A program made the translations under genes and the position numbers. Below, one piece after another: positions 42,488 to 53,708 of a DNA stretch of 64,000 bases (the stretch's first letter is position 1; each line of letters begins with the position of its first letter). The stretch is from the NCBI GenBank assembly GCA_027972325.1, contig JAPMOS010000141.1, forward strand, positions 1 to 64,000. Reading direction: 5' to 3'. Source of the DNA: Paratrimastix pyriformis. Lineage: Eukaryota > Preaxostyla > Paratrimastigidae. Below the pieces are notes generated by a model. It saw only the letters and a list, made by a program, of their open reading frames with translations, was not told where the DNA came from and searched no databases.

Positions 42488-44712
42488 GGGCGGACAAGTT
42501 GGGGTCCTGTGCGAGCTTGTCGATGAACATCTGCAGGGTCCACTCGGGCGAGACGCGGTACTTGGTGGGGGCCGCCACCTCGCGGCACACGTTGCACTCG
42601 GGGTTCCGCTCGTAGTGGAAGGTGTTCGTGTAGGCGCCCTGGCCACCACCGACATCACACCAAATGATCATCAGCATCACCACAAGCACCACCATCATCG
42701 CAAATCCTCCTCATCACCATCCAATTCTCAATCCTGGTCAGGATCAACACCCAATCGTCAACCCCGTCAACCAACTCGCTCGCTCGCTCGCTAGTCCGTG
42801 TCGTTGTCCATCTCAGTCATCATCACCCACCATCCACCCAGCCAGCCAGCCAGCCCCAGCAGAGCATGCCTGGGCACGGACCAGGGCGAGTATGCCATGC
42901 AACGGTCCATCTCAATCATTCCCATCCAATCATCCAAATCCTCCAACCACCATCCATCCCCGCCACCGCCCAGCACGGACCACGGCGCCCGAGTATGCCA
43001 TGTAGTTGTCCATCTGGTGGCCCAGGTTGGTGGCCAGCTTGAGGGCCTCGTTGACGCAGGCGGCCGCCACGATGGCGTTGGTCGAGGCCACGGCGGGGAT
43101 AATGTTCTTCACAACGCCCAGGGTCAGCTTGTACGTCACCCCTGCGATGGTGGTGATGGTGATGATGATGATGATTGGATGGGGATAATGTTCTTCACCA
43201 CGCCCAGGGTCAGCTTATACGTACACCCCTGCGATGGTGATGATGGTGATGATGATGATTGGATGGATGGGATGCTGGTAATGATGATGCTGGGTGATTG
43301 GGTGCTCGTGATGTGATCGATGATAATAATTGGATGATGATCGGACGGTGACGATGATCCCGGACATGGGGTGGATGCTGATGGGCGGGTGGGGGGTCGA
43401 TGAGCTGCGGTATGGCTGGCTGTGCTGCGGGTGCCCACCGAGTGCCGGTGTGGGTGCCTGGTGTGTGTTCCTGCCTGCCTTGCTCCCAGGTTCCGCTGGG
43501 TGGTGGTGGTGGTGGGGGTGATGACGGGGGTCCATCCACCGACCCTCGATGTGGTACTGCTGGGAGCGCTTCGAGGCCACCTCCAGCAGCCACTGCACGT
43601 CGGCCGGGTTGTCGCCGCTCGCCTTGCGGCCCGCTGCCACCACCAGCGCAGCGAGCGAGGGAGCGAGAGCGGAGAGGTGATGCTGGGCCGGAGCGCAACA
43701 AAGTCATGTCGAGGGCGGATGGCATGTGGGTGGGGAGAGCGATCGTGCCCCCCAAAGTGTTCGAAGGGACGCCAGGTGGATGTGCGGGTGGGGTCGGGGG
43801 GGTGTCGGGGGGGTGTCGGACCGTGGGTCTTGGGGAACTCGAGGATGGCGAACTCGACGCAGTGCTCGGGCAGCCGGGGGTTGCTGGCGATGGTGCACAT
43901 GGGGTATGTCGTCTGGGGGGGCAGCGAGCTCAGCTGGCACTCGAAGCAGCTGTCCAGCATGGGGGCAATCACCCGGGCCTGACCCGCAAAGCCTGGGGGG
44001 GGGGGGGGGGGGGAGGTGGATGAGGCTATCGCCTGAGGTGGTGCCGGACCTTCCGAGCCACCGTCGATCATCGGAATGACATTCTCGCCGGCGGCAATCC
44101 GCTCCCGGGCAATGTTGACGAGGGTGCCGTTGAGCCACCGCCGGGCGTCGATTGAATCGAGGCCAGCAATGACGATGTCAAAACTCTTGTAAAAGTCCAG
44201 GGGCATGTCCTGAATCTTGCAATGATGTGCAGTGATGTGGCAGCCCTCGACACGATCGTTCATAAAGGCAGCCGCGACCACCGACTTCGGCTTGCCGACA
44301 TCGGCTTCCCCAAAGAGGAACTGCCTGTTCAGGTTGCTGACATCTGAGCCAATGGTGAGAAAAGATGCGGCATAACCACACAGAACCACCGACCGATCGT
44401 ATCCATATCGATAACATCGACCGTCTTGAACCCGGACAGAGCAAGATCCTTCAAAATTTCGCAGCCAAGGCCGCCTGCTCCGATCACAAGGATGCGGATT
44501 TTGTGCAGAAAATCCTTGGCTTCTTCACCAGGCTCGAACCCCTCCCGTCCGATAGAGGTGGTGTGCTCCAGCAGCTTATAAATCTAGGTGGTGGAGGAAA
44601 AATGACCGCCCAGAAAACCAAATGACAATATAGCATCACGAGGGGAACACAAAAAAAGTCGGCAGACGGGATCCCAGCGGGGCTGATCAATGGCAGAAAT
44701 TTCTTCGGTCAT
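42019..44712 (-). CDS. UBA3: NEDD8-activating enzyme E1 catalytic subunit
   Basis: UBA3 adenylates NEDD8 and passes it to UBC12, working with NAE1. It starts [15 protein letters not shown] (44712). An intron (donor 44667, GTCTGC...CTAG) leads to [20 protein letters not shown]. The ThiF fold has [20 protein letters not shown] and VDVIDMDTI, then [40 protein letters not shown] and [20 protein letters not shown]. Later come the first zinc pair CFEC, catalytic Cys in [16 protein letters not shown], crossover [20 protein letters not shown], the second zinc pair CNVC ([13 protein letters not shown]) and the ubiquitin-fold domain ([20 protein letters not shown]) ending LLLELEFTK. All hallmarks are present. 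Introns hold a GT-dinucleotide tract (42427-42484) and two duplicated exon edges (about 42872/42972 and 43096/43181). Confidence 0.95.
42427..42484. repeat. GT dinucleotide microsatellite in a UBA3 intron
   Basis: (GT)n with TCT interruptions at the left end. Confidence 0.95.
43096..43250. repeat. Duplicated exon-intron junction in UBA3
   Basis: GGGGATAATGTTCTTCAC plus the following CGCCCAGGGTCAGCTT (encoding [13 protein letters not shown]) occurs at 43096 and again at 43181, together with the intron's GATGGTGATG repeat. Unit of about 85 bp. Confidence 0.88.
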
Positions 44713-45202
44713 TTGGTTGGGAGTCGCTCACCCTCGGAGTGCAAACACCTGCCGGCGGGAGACCAACGACGGCGTTGCTCTGCTCCAATAAATTTGGGAG
44801 GACAGCAGTTGTTTTTTTCCTCCCCAAAAAATAGATCGGCAACGGTCCCGTCAGAAAAAGGAGAGATCGATGTGTTACTCAGGCCAGGTTGACCTGAAGT
44901 CCTCGAGGCAATCGAACCCGGCCGTTTCGCGACCTGGAATTCCACGACTCAGTGGGAGCCGCGCCGGATGGCGCCAATCGGAGCGGCTTCGGAGGCCGAG
45001 TGGAGTGGCATCGATGAGACGGAACGGCAACGGGGGCGAGGTGGCAAAGTGGCCTGGCCTTTGCCTCTTCAGGGGGCTGAGAGGGCGACGTGGCGAGGGA
45101 TGGTTTATAAGGGTGCGGGCATTTCGCCAAGCCGGCCATGATTGCGTCCATCCCCCGCGCCCTTCACTTCACACGAGGACCCGGGGAGGCGGGGCGGCTC
45201 GT
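44713..45202. other. Intergenic, no gene recognised
   Basis: 490 bp upstream of UBA3 and downstream of the methyltransferase gene, both on the - strand. No coding pattern is recognised. Confidence 0.4.
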
Positions 45203-46229
45203 TCAAGGAACTGTGAACCGGTAGAGGTGCATCAATGGGAAGGCACCGGCGGGGTCGAACTCGCCTCGGGGCACATCCACAACCGCGAACCGGGCCCGCA
45301 GCAGCTCGAAGAAGGGGCGCTCTTGCTCGGGGTACCGTTCAAAGGCCCTGCGGGGAAATCGGTCCGTGAGGTGGTGGGTGAATTTCAACTCTCCCAATGG
45401 TCGGTGCCCCACTTGCTGATCAGATGTCCCGCCCGCCCATGGCAAAAACAAAAAAAACAAAAATGGGGGCAAGCCACGGACCCCAGGTATCCCACAGGCT
45501 TCCCGTCCGGCGCCTGGGCTGAGGCGGGCCTGCTGAGGAGGGCCTCCAAGGTCTCCAGCAGGGGGACGTGCGAGCGCACATTATTGTACACAACGTCGCT
45601 GCACACGACCATGTCTACTTGCCCCAAGTCCGGCAGGGGCTGTTGTGGCTGGGGTGTGGGTAGCAAGGACGCATCGGCGGGGGGCGATGGAAGGGGGGTC
45701 GCCGGCGGGGTGGATCCAACCGGGGGGAGGAGTGGATCGCACGGCCGGGGTGGGACACCCCACATCAAGGCACGAGCAACAGCCCACCCACGCGTGAATT
45801 TGCCGCTCGCAGCGGAAGGGCTGGGTTGTGGGTGGGGCTGTTTGACCAGGCCGTTCATCTCGATGTTGTGGTCGAGGAGCGGAACCAGCTCGTCCATGTC
45901 AGTGACCGTGACATGGGCTCCCATCAGGGCCAACGCAATACCCAGATGTCCCGTACCCGCACCAAGTTCGACCACACTGCAGTCCTGGAAGCATGACTGG
46001 GGCAAGGAACACGATAGCGCTTTGCCGATGAAAAACCTAGATGTCCAACAAATTGGCGAAGTGAGACTTAAAAATCAGACTTTGCCATCAAATGGGAACA
46101 TGTCCACACGTAGGCACCAACGTGGGTCCCGGGACGCTGAGAGATGATGATCCGACCGAGAGAGGGATATCCGAAAGGACGTTCCTCCAAGTGGAAACAG
46201 TCAACACGAGGACGCAAAATGATCGCCAT
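45203..46229 (-). CDS. METTL21-type lysine methyltransferase (Methyltransf_16)
   Basis: SAM-dependent protein-lysine methyltransferase of the METTL21/EEF1AKMT group. It starts MAIILRPRVDCFHLEERPFG and GTHVGAYVWTCSHLMAK, the family's xVGxxxWxxxxxLAxxL lead-in. A 44-bp intron (46037-46080, GTCTGA...TCTAG) leads to FFIGKALSCSLPQSC. Motif I is VVELGAGTGHLGIALALMGA, followed by VTVTDMDELVPLLDHNIEMN. After repeats and introns come VDMVVCSDVVYNNVRSHVPL (the conserved DVVY replacing DxxY) and LLETLEALLS. The last exon gives FELLRARFAVVDVPRGEFDP and ends LMHLYRFTVP. The substrate is unknown. It is divergent from the ATPase gene, and their start codons overlap. Confidence 0.8.
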
Positions 46230-48891
46230 GGTTCAGAAAACAAACCGAAACGCTCAGTCTCAGCAAGAAGAAAATAGCGGAAAGCACCCCTCTACAGCGG
46301 CTAATTTTTGGACGGATCTGAATCAGTCGTGGGAATCGATGGATGCGAATTGTTCTTCGGAGTCTCTGACGGAAATGAAGACCTACCCAATCAATATTGA
46401 GCTAAAGCTCTCAGAAGAAGACATATCTCGCCTGGTTTTCCACAGCGCCCTGAATCTTGTTGACGTCCTTCAGGATTTGATTGGCTCCGTCCGGGTATGC
46501 CTGAATGGGAGAACAGATGTATTCAAGAAAACTGAGGCATTCTGTACCCAGCTCGGTCGTTCGTTGGGCTCTTTTAGTGCGACTGCTCGTCTGATGCAGT
46601 CGTTCACCATGGAACGCAGCCTCATCCTGGGCGAGGTCTGGCAGGAGAGGCCACCCTTGGGCAGATCTCACTTTTCGATTGTAGGTGGAAGATGTCAAAC
46701 AAATCCTGGCAGTGGCCTCGCAGGCCAATGCCAAACTCGTCGCCAAAGTGCAAGGTCCGTCTCGCGCCCCCTTCAAATTCTCGACCTGACTTCGTTCTGC
46801 CGTCGGTGGCTGTTCCCCCAGGGACTATGAGCCTGCTGGAGAACTTCATTGTACCCATCTTCGAGCTGCGCATGAACGAACTGCTCCAGCGCTCCAAGTA
46901 TCCCGCCGGTCAGTTCCGCCCCCCCCCCCCCCCCAGCCACGCACCCCTTTGTCGCGGTCTTGTTCCACACGCTCACGGACGGCATCCCTGTTGGCCCCCC
47001 CCCACCCATCCACCCTGCAGGGTTCTGGGTGGCGTACCACATCGCGACCCTGCGGCGGAACATGGAGACGGTGCTGCAGGCGGTCTCGCTGAGCAACGCC
47101 GCCCGGACGCGCATCGTCTTCAAGCCCGAGTCCGCGCTCATCACCATCGGCACCAGCATCATCAGCCATCATCCAGCATCATCTTCGCCACCACCACCGT
47201 CATCATCATCCAATCATCCCATCATCCAATCATCATCATCACCACCATCACCATCACCATCACCATCACCATCATCATCACCATCATCATCATCATCACC
47301 CGATCATCATCACCCGATCATCATCACCCGATCATCATCACCCGATCATCATCCTCCAATCATCATCACCCGATCATCATCACCCGATCATCATCACCCG
47401 ATCACCATCACCTGATCATCATCATCCAACATCCCCACCCCTTCCGCTTGCAGGGAGATGGGCCCGCAGGACCATTTGGTGCAGCTGGACATCCAGTCGG
47501 CCGCGGGGCGCTCGATCCGTCTGCCGCCCGTGATGCAGGACTGCTTCCGGGATCTGCTCATGGTCTGGCGCCCCACATGGTCCACCCGCTGATGACTGGA
47601 CGATGATGACGGGATTTGTGACCGGATGTTGATGTGATGTTGATGTTGATGTTGAATTGGTTGATGCTGGTGATGATCGATTGACTGATGATGGTGATGG
47701 TGACTGGATAATGATCCCCCCCCCCCCCCACACACACACACACACCCTCAGAACGCCCGCAAGTACAGCCTACCCGGGACGACCATCCGTGGGCTGATGG
47801 CCAACACGGGCGAGGAGCTTGTCATCCGGGTGGAGGACCAGGGCATCGGCATCGAGCCCGACGAGGTCGAGCAGATCATCCAGTTCGGCTTCCGCGGTCT
47901 GCACCCACCCGCCTCGCCCCCCCCCCCCCCCCCCTGTGGTGCATGAGAAGCAGAGCATCCCGTTCGGCTTCCACCACCCCCCCCCCCCCCCGCCCCTCCT
48001 TCGCGTCTCATCACAGGGAGACGACGATGAAAAGTGGGTCACCCTGTTCTCGATGCCCGTGCTGCTGTGACGCACGGCGAGGGATGGACGGACCGCGGAA
48101 GCCGGACGGGATGATCGGCTCTTCGGCTCATCACACAGGATGGCATCGGAGTTGGGTGGCGGCCCTCCGATCGACCTCCACTTCCCAAATGTGCCGCACG
48201 CCCAGACACACTTCCCGCCTCACCCGTGGGGTGCGCGGTGGATGGCTGCTGGGGGGGGGGGGGGGGGGGCTGCAGGATCGAACGCCATCGGGCGGCGCAC
48301 CATGGGCGGTGGCTTCGGGTTGACCAGTCCGCACACCCCGCACACCCCACACACACCCTTCGCCCTCGCCGCACGCCCACCCCGCCCCTCGGGGCCCCCA
48401 CCGCGACCACCGCCGCCCCGCGCCCCGGGGCAGCACCGTGGAACCCCCCCCCCCCCCCCCCCCCCCAGAGCACACTCCCCGTGAAGACGCACACTCTCCG
48501 GACCCGGGGCGGGACGTTTGACCATATATGCTGGGGTATGGCGGGGGCGCTGGCGTGTTTGCGTGGACTTCACCAAGCTGCTGGGCGGGACGTTTGACCA
48601 TCTGCTGGGGTGTGGCGTGGCGGCGATGTGTTTGCGTGTGCAGAGGCGTACTACTTCACCAAGCTGCTGGGCGGGACCTTCACCATCACGACGGGCCTCG
48701 GCATGGGCAGCATCTTCGAGATCCGCATCCGGTGCCCCCCGGGATGCGCCCTCGCCAGCCCCGTAACAGCCGCCGCCTCGGCCGCTGCCCCCGCTGACTC
48801 CGGGACAGCCCCGCGAGTGGCCGCCCCGCCTGCTGGTGCCACCGTCGAGGCGCCGAGGCAGGCGGGGCCGCCGCCCCTGGCGGTGAGTTGA
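46228..48891 (+). CDS. Histidine-kinase-like ATPase (HATPase_c) protein
   Basis: Contains a GHKL ATP-binding domain of the histidine-kinase type. N-terminal helices include ISRLVFHSALNLVDVLQDLI, whose His could be an H-box remnant of a DHp domain, and FCTQLGRSLGSFSATARLM. Then come LLENFIVPIFELRMNELLQR and FWVAYHIATLRRNMETVLQA. The ATPase part has the N-box MQDCFRDLLM plus NARKYSLPGTTIRGL, the G1 box VIRVEDQGIGIEPDEVEQII with FGFRG, and the G2/terminal strand AYYFTKLLGGTFTITTGLGM with GSIFEIRI. An Ala/Pro tail follows to 48891. Eukaryotic options are a hybrid sensor-kinase relative or a PDK-like kinase; no receiver domain is seen. The start may be 46219 or 46228. Introns are rich in CATCATC and poly-C tracts. 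Confidence 0.6.
47180..47420. repeat. CATCATCACC / CCCGATCATCAT array in an intron
   Basis: About 240 bp of CAT-rich units with a recurring CACCCGATCATCAT phrase, in the ATPase gene. Confidence 0.95.
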
Positions 48892-50112
48892 GGGCGGCGT
48901 GGGTTGTGTGAGATGCGACGCAGACGCAGATGGTCGGACCTGGGCATAATCAGGCTCGAGGGGTTCGCTGGTGCGGCTCCCGGGGCTGTTTCCTTCCTGT
49001 TCTCTCTCCTCTCCGTGGTGCGGTGGTGATGATGATGACGATGCTGGCCGTTCGGGGGTGGGGTTCCCCCTCCTGCCTCCCCTTTTCGCCTTTGCTTTTG
49101 GCTGCTTCTCAGCCTGGACTCCGTTCATTTTCATTTGACTTTTCATTTGTTCATTTGAATTTTCGTTTTCATTTTTTTCTTGTTAATTTTCCCGACGCTT
49201 TGTTGTTGTTTGTTGTTGTTGTTGCTGTTGTTGTTGTAGTTTGCGCATGATCGTCCTCGTGGCGGCACGGGACAGCCCCAAATGCTGCTTGATGCCTCTT
49301 TAATGGGCTTCTTTTGGGGTTTTGTTGTTGGTTACGGCCTTCTTTTTTTTTTTTGACACGGGTGGGACCTCATGTTTGATCAAACGCACTCAGAGAAAAG
49401 GAGGAAATTGGATGGGGAAAAAAGAACATGAACGGAATCAGAAAAAACCCATCATACACCCAAAACCCCACACCCACCCCCACCCCCCACACATTTTTTT
49501 TTTTTTTGACACGGGTGGGACCTCATGTTTGATCAAACGCACTCAGAAGAAAAGGAGGAAATTGGATGGGGAAAAAAGAACATGAACGGAATCAGAAAAA
49601 ACCCATCATACACCCAAAATCCCACACCCACCCCCACCCTTTTTTTTTGTTCCTTTGCGCACCATATCCCTCTCCAATCATGTATTCGAGGACTGGGGTC
49701 TGTTGATAGCGTCAATACCAGAGTCTGGTTGTTCACGTTCTGCCCCAAAGACCCCTGTCCATCTCAAAAATGGACGGTCGGAATCCTTTGACAACTGTCT
49801 GGGGTCTCAGGTCGCTGCTCTTCCCGTCTCCTTCTCTTCCTGCTTTGCTTTCGCCAGGATGGCGGCACTGCCCAAGCGGGACTACATCTGGGCCTGACGC
49901 TGGGCCTCAAGCGCTGAAGTGGCTGGGGATGAGGTGATATTTTGTGAAATCGGGTTGGGAAATGGGGGAAATGGGAGTAAAACCTTTTGTGAACTCTTCT
50001 CGATTGCGATGATCTAGTTAGCCTCCTACGAGGCTGCATTAACACGAGACTGACTGACTGGCACGCGTTCCATCCTCCCCGGTTCGGGTGTTCTGGGAGT
50101 CACCTCGCGGCG
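48892..50112. other. Intergenic with tandem duplication
   Basis: 1.2 kb between the ATPase and START genes (both +). It is richer in T/A than its surroundings. It contains the 153-bp tandem duplication at 49341-49646. A possible short terminal exon (MAALPKRDYIWA, about 49859-49897) follows a pyrimidine-rich acceptor-like stretch but cannot be linked to a gene. Confidence 0.4.
49341..49646. repeat. Tandem duplication, about 153-bp unit
   Basis: Two nearly identical copies begin with a T-run followed by GACACGGGTGGGACCTCATG (49355 and 49508) and end in CACCCCCACCC. They differ by a few bases only, so the duplication is recent. Confidence 0.92.
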
Positions 50113-51009
50113 ATGGCTTTCGCGTTCGATCTTGAGAAGGCTCGACGTGATGCTCAATATATTTACGATGTAAGCAACACCCCACTGACTGGAGAGTGGC
50201 GGGTCTTGAGCGATGATCCGAAAAATTGTGTTGGTCAGTAACGATACCCTTTCTCTTCCGGATTTTACGCTCCTCTGTAGTTTATCGCCGTGAAATGCAC
50301 GACGATGTGGGCATCCCCGAGTTTTGTGGGGTCGGTCTCTTCTCGGGGGTCACCCCCTGGGAAATGAACTTGATCCTGCGCGATTATGATTTCCGGCGGC
50401 GCTGCGAGGCTAGCTTGCTTCAGATGGGCTGCGTCTGTATCATTTCTTGGGGCACACATTGTTTTTTCACCATCTTTTCATCATCAGATTGCTCATCCCG
50501 AGACAGACTTCTGGGCCCTCTACAATCGCTCTGCCGCTGTCCTTGGGGGTATGGTGAGTTCCCGGGACTTCCTCGATTTTTCATGTGCGCGGTGCGATCC
50601 CGATGGTGGCTATACCCACGGTGGGAGCAGCATCGAGATGCCCAGCGTGCCTCCAGTGACGGGTTGTATCCGGGGTCGCAACTACACTTGCGGCACTCGG
50701 GTCCAGCCCGGCGATGCCCCCAACACGGTGAAGGTGACATACATCATTCGCTCGGACCTGAAGGGGTCCATGCCTCAATGGGTTGTCAACAAGGCCATGG
50801 TCTGGCCCCTGGTCCCCTCTCGTTCATTTTCATCGTGCCCTCACCCCTAGGTTGGTGTTGTGAGCGGCTTCTTCGCTCAGCTTCGGAAAAACCTGCCCTC
50901 GTTGGACAAGAGCCGCTACCCGGCCAAGCCGGACCAGCCCGGCCTCGCCACTCCGCCCGGGTGGGTCATCCCCCCGCTCAACGGCACCCCTGGCGTCCTC
51001 CCGAACTAA
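50113..51009 (+). CDS. START-domain lipid-binding protein
   Basis: Single-domain START (StAR-related lipid transfer) protein of about 210 residues. Exon 1: MAFAFDLEKARRDAQYIYDV and SGEWRVLSDDPKN-like TGEWRVLSDDPKNCVG. Exon 2: VYRREMHDDVGIPEFCGVGL, GVTPWEMNLILRDYDFRRRC, the omega-loop/strand region. Later exons: IAHPETDFWALYNRSAAVLG, a stretch with a polar loop (DPDGGYTHGGSSIEMPS), then NTVKVTYIIRSDLKGSMPQW and VVNKAM, the hallmark START ending (DLxGxxPxWxVNxxx), and SGFFAQLRKNLPSLDKSRYP. The C-terminus is WVIPPLNGTPGVLPN. The ligand is not predictable. There is no signal peptide or membrane anchor, so it is likely cytosolic. Confidence 0.75.
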
Positions 51010-51401
51010 GGTTTTTTTGGTTGAGGTGCCGATGCGCACTCTCCGGTTTTTTACGCGGTTCAGTCTTGAATGATAAGACAGAGCGGAAATTGGAATGGGG
51101 GGTTGATCCTTGTTTCAAAAATTGGGGGAAAATGAAGGTAAGTGTCAATTCCGCGACTTGAGTCCGTGGTGGGAGGGGGTGGGGAGGGGGGAGGGGGATG
51201 GGCGGAGACACCCTTCGAACCGACGAGCTGCCCATTCAAACAGCAGCAGACATTTTCCACCCACCAGAAACTAGCGCATCGAGGGATCGTCTGTATGGTA
51301 TTGAGTGATTTCTCACATCAAGAATCCTTCGACCCCGCGAGTCTTCTGTGGCACAACCGACTTTCAAACTGAAAGTGAGTGGCTTCTGCCGAGGTAATAG
51401 T
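51010..51401. other. Intergenic
   Basis: About 390 bp between the START and coiled-coil genes, both on the + strand. It contains a G-rich stretch at 51165-51205. No gene is recognised. Confidence 0.4.
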
Positions 51402-53708
51402 ATGCAATCTGAACTGACCGAGCCGGTTCCGGCTGCCGACACTCAGCCGGCGCCTTCATCCGCCGAGTTGGCTCAGCTTAAGGCTGAGGTTTGCATCTTT
51501 TTTAGGTTCCTTTGTTCCTTCACATCTGCGGCTCTTTTTAGATCGCCGCGCTGAAGGGACGCCTTCGGGCCTCCACTGCTTCCTCCCAGAGGAGGGAGCC
51601 ATCAATGGGGGACTCTGTCCGAGAGCGAATGACCCAACTCGAAGACAAACTCGTCGAGAAGGAAACTCAGTATAAAATGCTCGAGGGCGAAGCGAAGGGG
51701 CTGGCTTCTGCCATTCGGGGAAAAGACATCGAAATCGACCGGTTGAAGAAGGAAATTGATCAACGGGGTCTGACCCTGCCACTCCACCCGTCTCCATTGC
51801 CTATTCTCTCCATGCCACAGAGGTCAACCTGAGTGAGATTACCCGTCTTCAGAACGAACTGCGCTACCGAGAGCAGGAGATGGCAGCCCTCGAGACAGAA
51901 ACGAAAACCCTTCGGAAAATTCAGGTCTGAAATGCCCCGGGTGGTGGCACCCACACCACTCCCTGCAGTATCGGAAGGACGCCGAGCTGGTGCGGCTGGC
52001 CAAGATGGACGACGAGAGCCCCTTCTCGTACCGGGCGTGGCAGAGCGAGCGGGAGACGCTGAAGGCGGAGATCAAGCGGCTCCGGGAGAACAAGGCCATC
52101 CTGGAGCGGCAGACCAAGGTGCAGCAGGGCCGCATCGAGGAGCTCGAGAAGCGCATGGCCACCCTGGCCGGGGCCATCCAGCCTGGTGCGTGCGAGCCCC
52201 CCGAGTGAGACCTGGCGCCTCCGGGGAAGTGGGGGGGGGGGGGGGGGGGGGTAGCCTTTTGCCGAGTCTTCATCCCCACCACGCTCTTGTCGCAGGAGGC
52301 ACGCCGCCGGCCTCGCCTGCGGTTCTCCGCTCGCCCCAGTCGGCGGGCGCCCTGCAGACGACCATCGTCCCCGCGTCCCCAGCCCCCGCCGCCGCCGCCC
52401 CCGAGGACGCCTTCGCCCCGGCCGCCACCGCCGCCCCCGCCCCCACCGACACGGCCACGACCAGCGAGATCGTGCTTGCATCCCCCGGGGGTCAGTCGGC
52501 ACCCCCCAGTGCCTCCCCCTCCGCTTTGTTTGGCGCCGGCCCCGCCACCCCACCGCCCCGTCTCATCCCCTCCACCTCCACCTCCACCTCCCGGCCCGCC
52601 TGCCCGCCTGTCCGCACAGAGGCCGAGCAGGTGCCCATTGCGCAGTACCGGGTGCTGGAGCGCAAGGTGCAGGAGCTGCTGCGGGCCAACAAGACCAAGG
52701 ATGACATGCTCGCCGAGCGGGATGACGTCCTCGAGGTGCGTGCGATCCGCCCCCACCCCCCCCCCTGCCCTCATCATCGCTCCCCGATCCTCATCGGATC
52801 ATCGTCATCCAGATCTCATCACCCACCCCACCCCACCACCCTCATCACCAGAAGCACACAGACCCCCCCCCCCCCCCCCTTGTTGCTGGCTGCTGGCTGC
52901 CTCTTCGCCCCGATCATCATCCACACCATGCCCCCGCCCTCCCTTTCCTCCCGTCCTGGCGGGGATTCGGCTCTCGCACACGCACCCATCTCTTTTCCGT
53001 TCGTCTGCGGGGTGTTGGCGGCGGCGGCGGCGGCGGCCAGTCGCGGAGCCGTGCGGGCGAGGTGCTGGCCAAGGGCCGCCAGGCGGACGAAAAGCGGATG
53101 AAGACCATGGAGGCGCGCCACCTGGAGGAGGTGCTCACCCTCCGCCAGCAGCTCGACGCCCTCAACAACACCTGGAAGGTCCGCCCCGGACGGTGGTGGG
53201 GTGTGGGCGGGAGGGGGAGGGCGGAGGCGCTGTCTGCCCTCGCTCGACGCCCTCAACAACACCTGGGAAGGTCCGCCCCCCGGGCTGCCCGGACCTTTGT
53301 GGGTTGTGTTGTGGGCGTCATTCAAGCAGGCATCATCAGCATCTGGCCCTCATCATCCGGTCGTCCTCATCAGCATCAGCATCAGCATTAGCAGCATCAC
53401 CCGATCCTCATCATCCATCATCCCCGTCATCATCAGCATCGCCCATCATCACCATCGTCCAATCATCACCAGCATCAGCATCAGCATCGCATCATCGCAT
53501 CATCCAATCGTCATCTCATCATCATCGTCATCGTCATCGCCATGTGCAGGAGCGCGAGCGTGTGCTGAAGGAGGACCTGCTCCGGTCCAAGGAGCGCCTC
53601 AACCGGACCATGGCCCAGCAGCGGGTCGAGCGGGAGGGCGGCCCCGTGGCCAAGGTCATCGACCGGCCCTCGACCGCCTCGGCAATCCCGGGCCCCTTCA
53701 GGCGCTGA
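51402..53708 (+). CDS. Long coiled-coil protein
   Basis: About 480 residues, family not recognised. MQSELTEPVPAADTQPAPSS then successive coiled-coil exons: MTQLEDKLVEKETQYKMLEG, IRGKDIEIDRLKKEID, EITRLQNELRYREQEMAALE, SERETLKAEIKRLRENKAIL and QGRIEELEKRMATLAG. A Pro/Ala/Thr-rich linker (about 52295-52610) follows, then YRVLERKVQELLRANKTKDD with MLAERDDVLE. Next, after a large intron, come KRMKTMEARHLEEVLTLRQQ and LDALNNTWK. The final exon is ERERVLKEDLLRSKERLNRT, ending STASAIPGPFRR. The true start could be further upstream. Layout suggests a cytoskeletal or basal-body component, but no homologue is named. Confidence 0.65.
53150..53282. repeat. Duplicated exon edge (LDALNNTW) in an intron
   Basis: CTCGACGCCCTCAACAACAC plus the donor and about 20 intron bases occur at 53150 and again, slightly changed, at about 53242. 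Confidence 0.88.

Noticed and set aside
50113-51009. F-actin capping protein
   Set aside because: First impression only. The ending SDLKGSMPQWVVNKAM and the VYRRE/WEMNL region fit a START domain instead.
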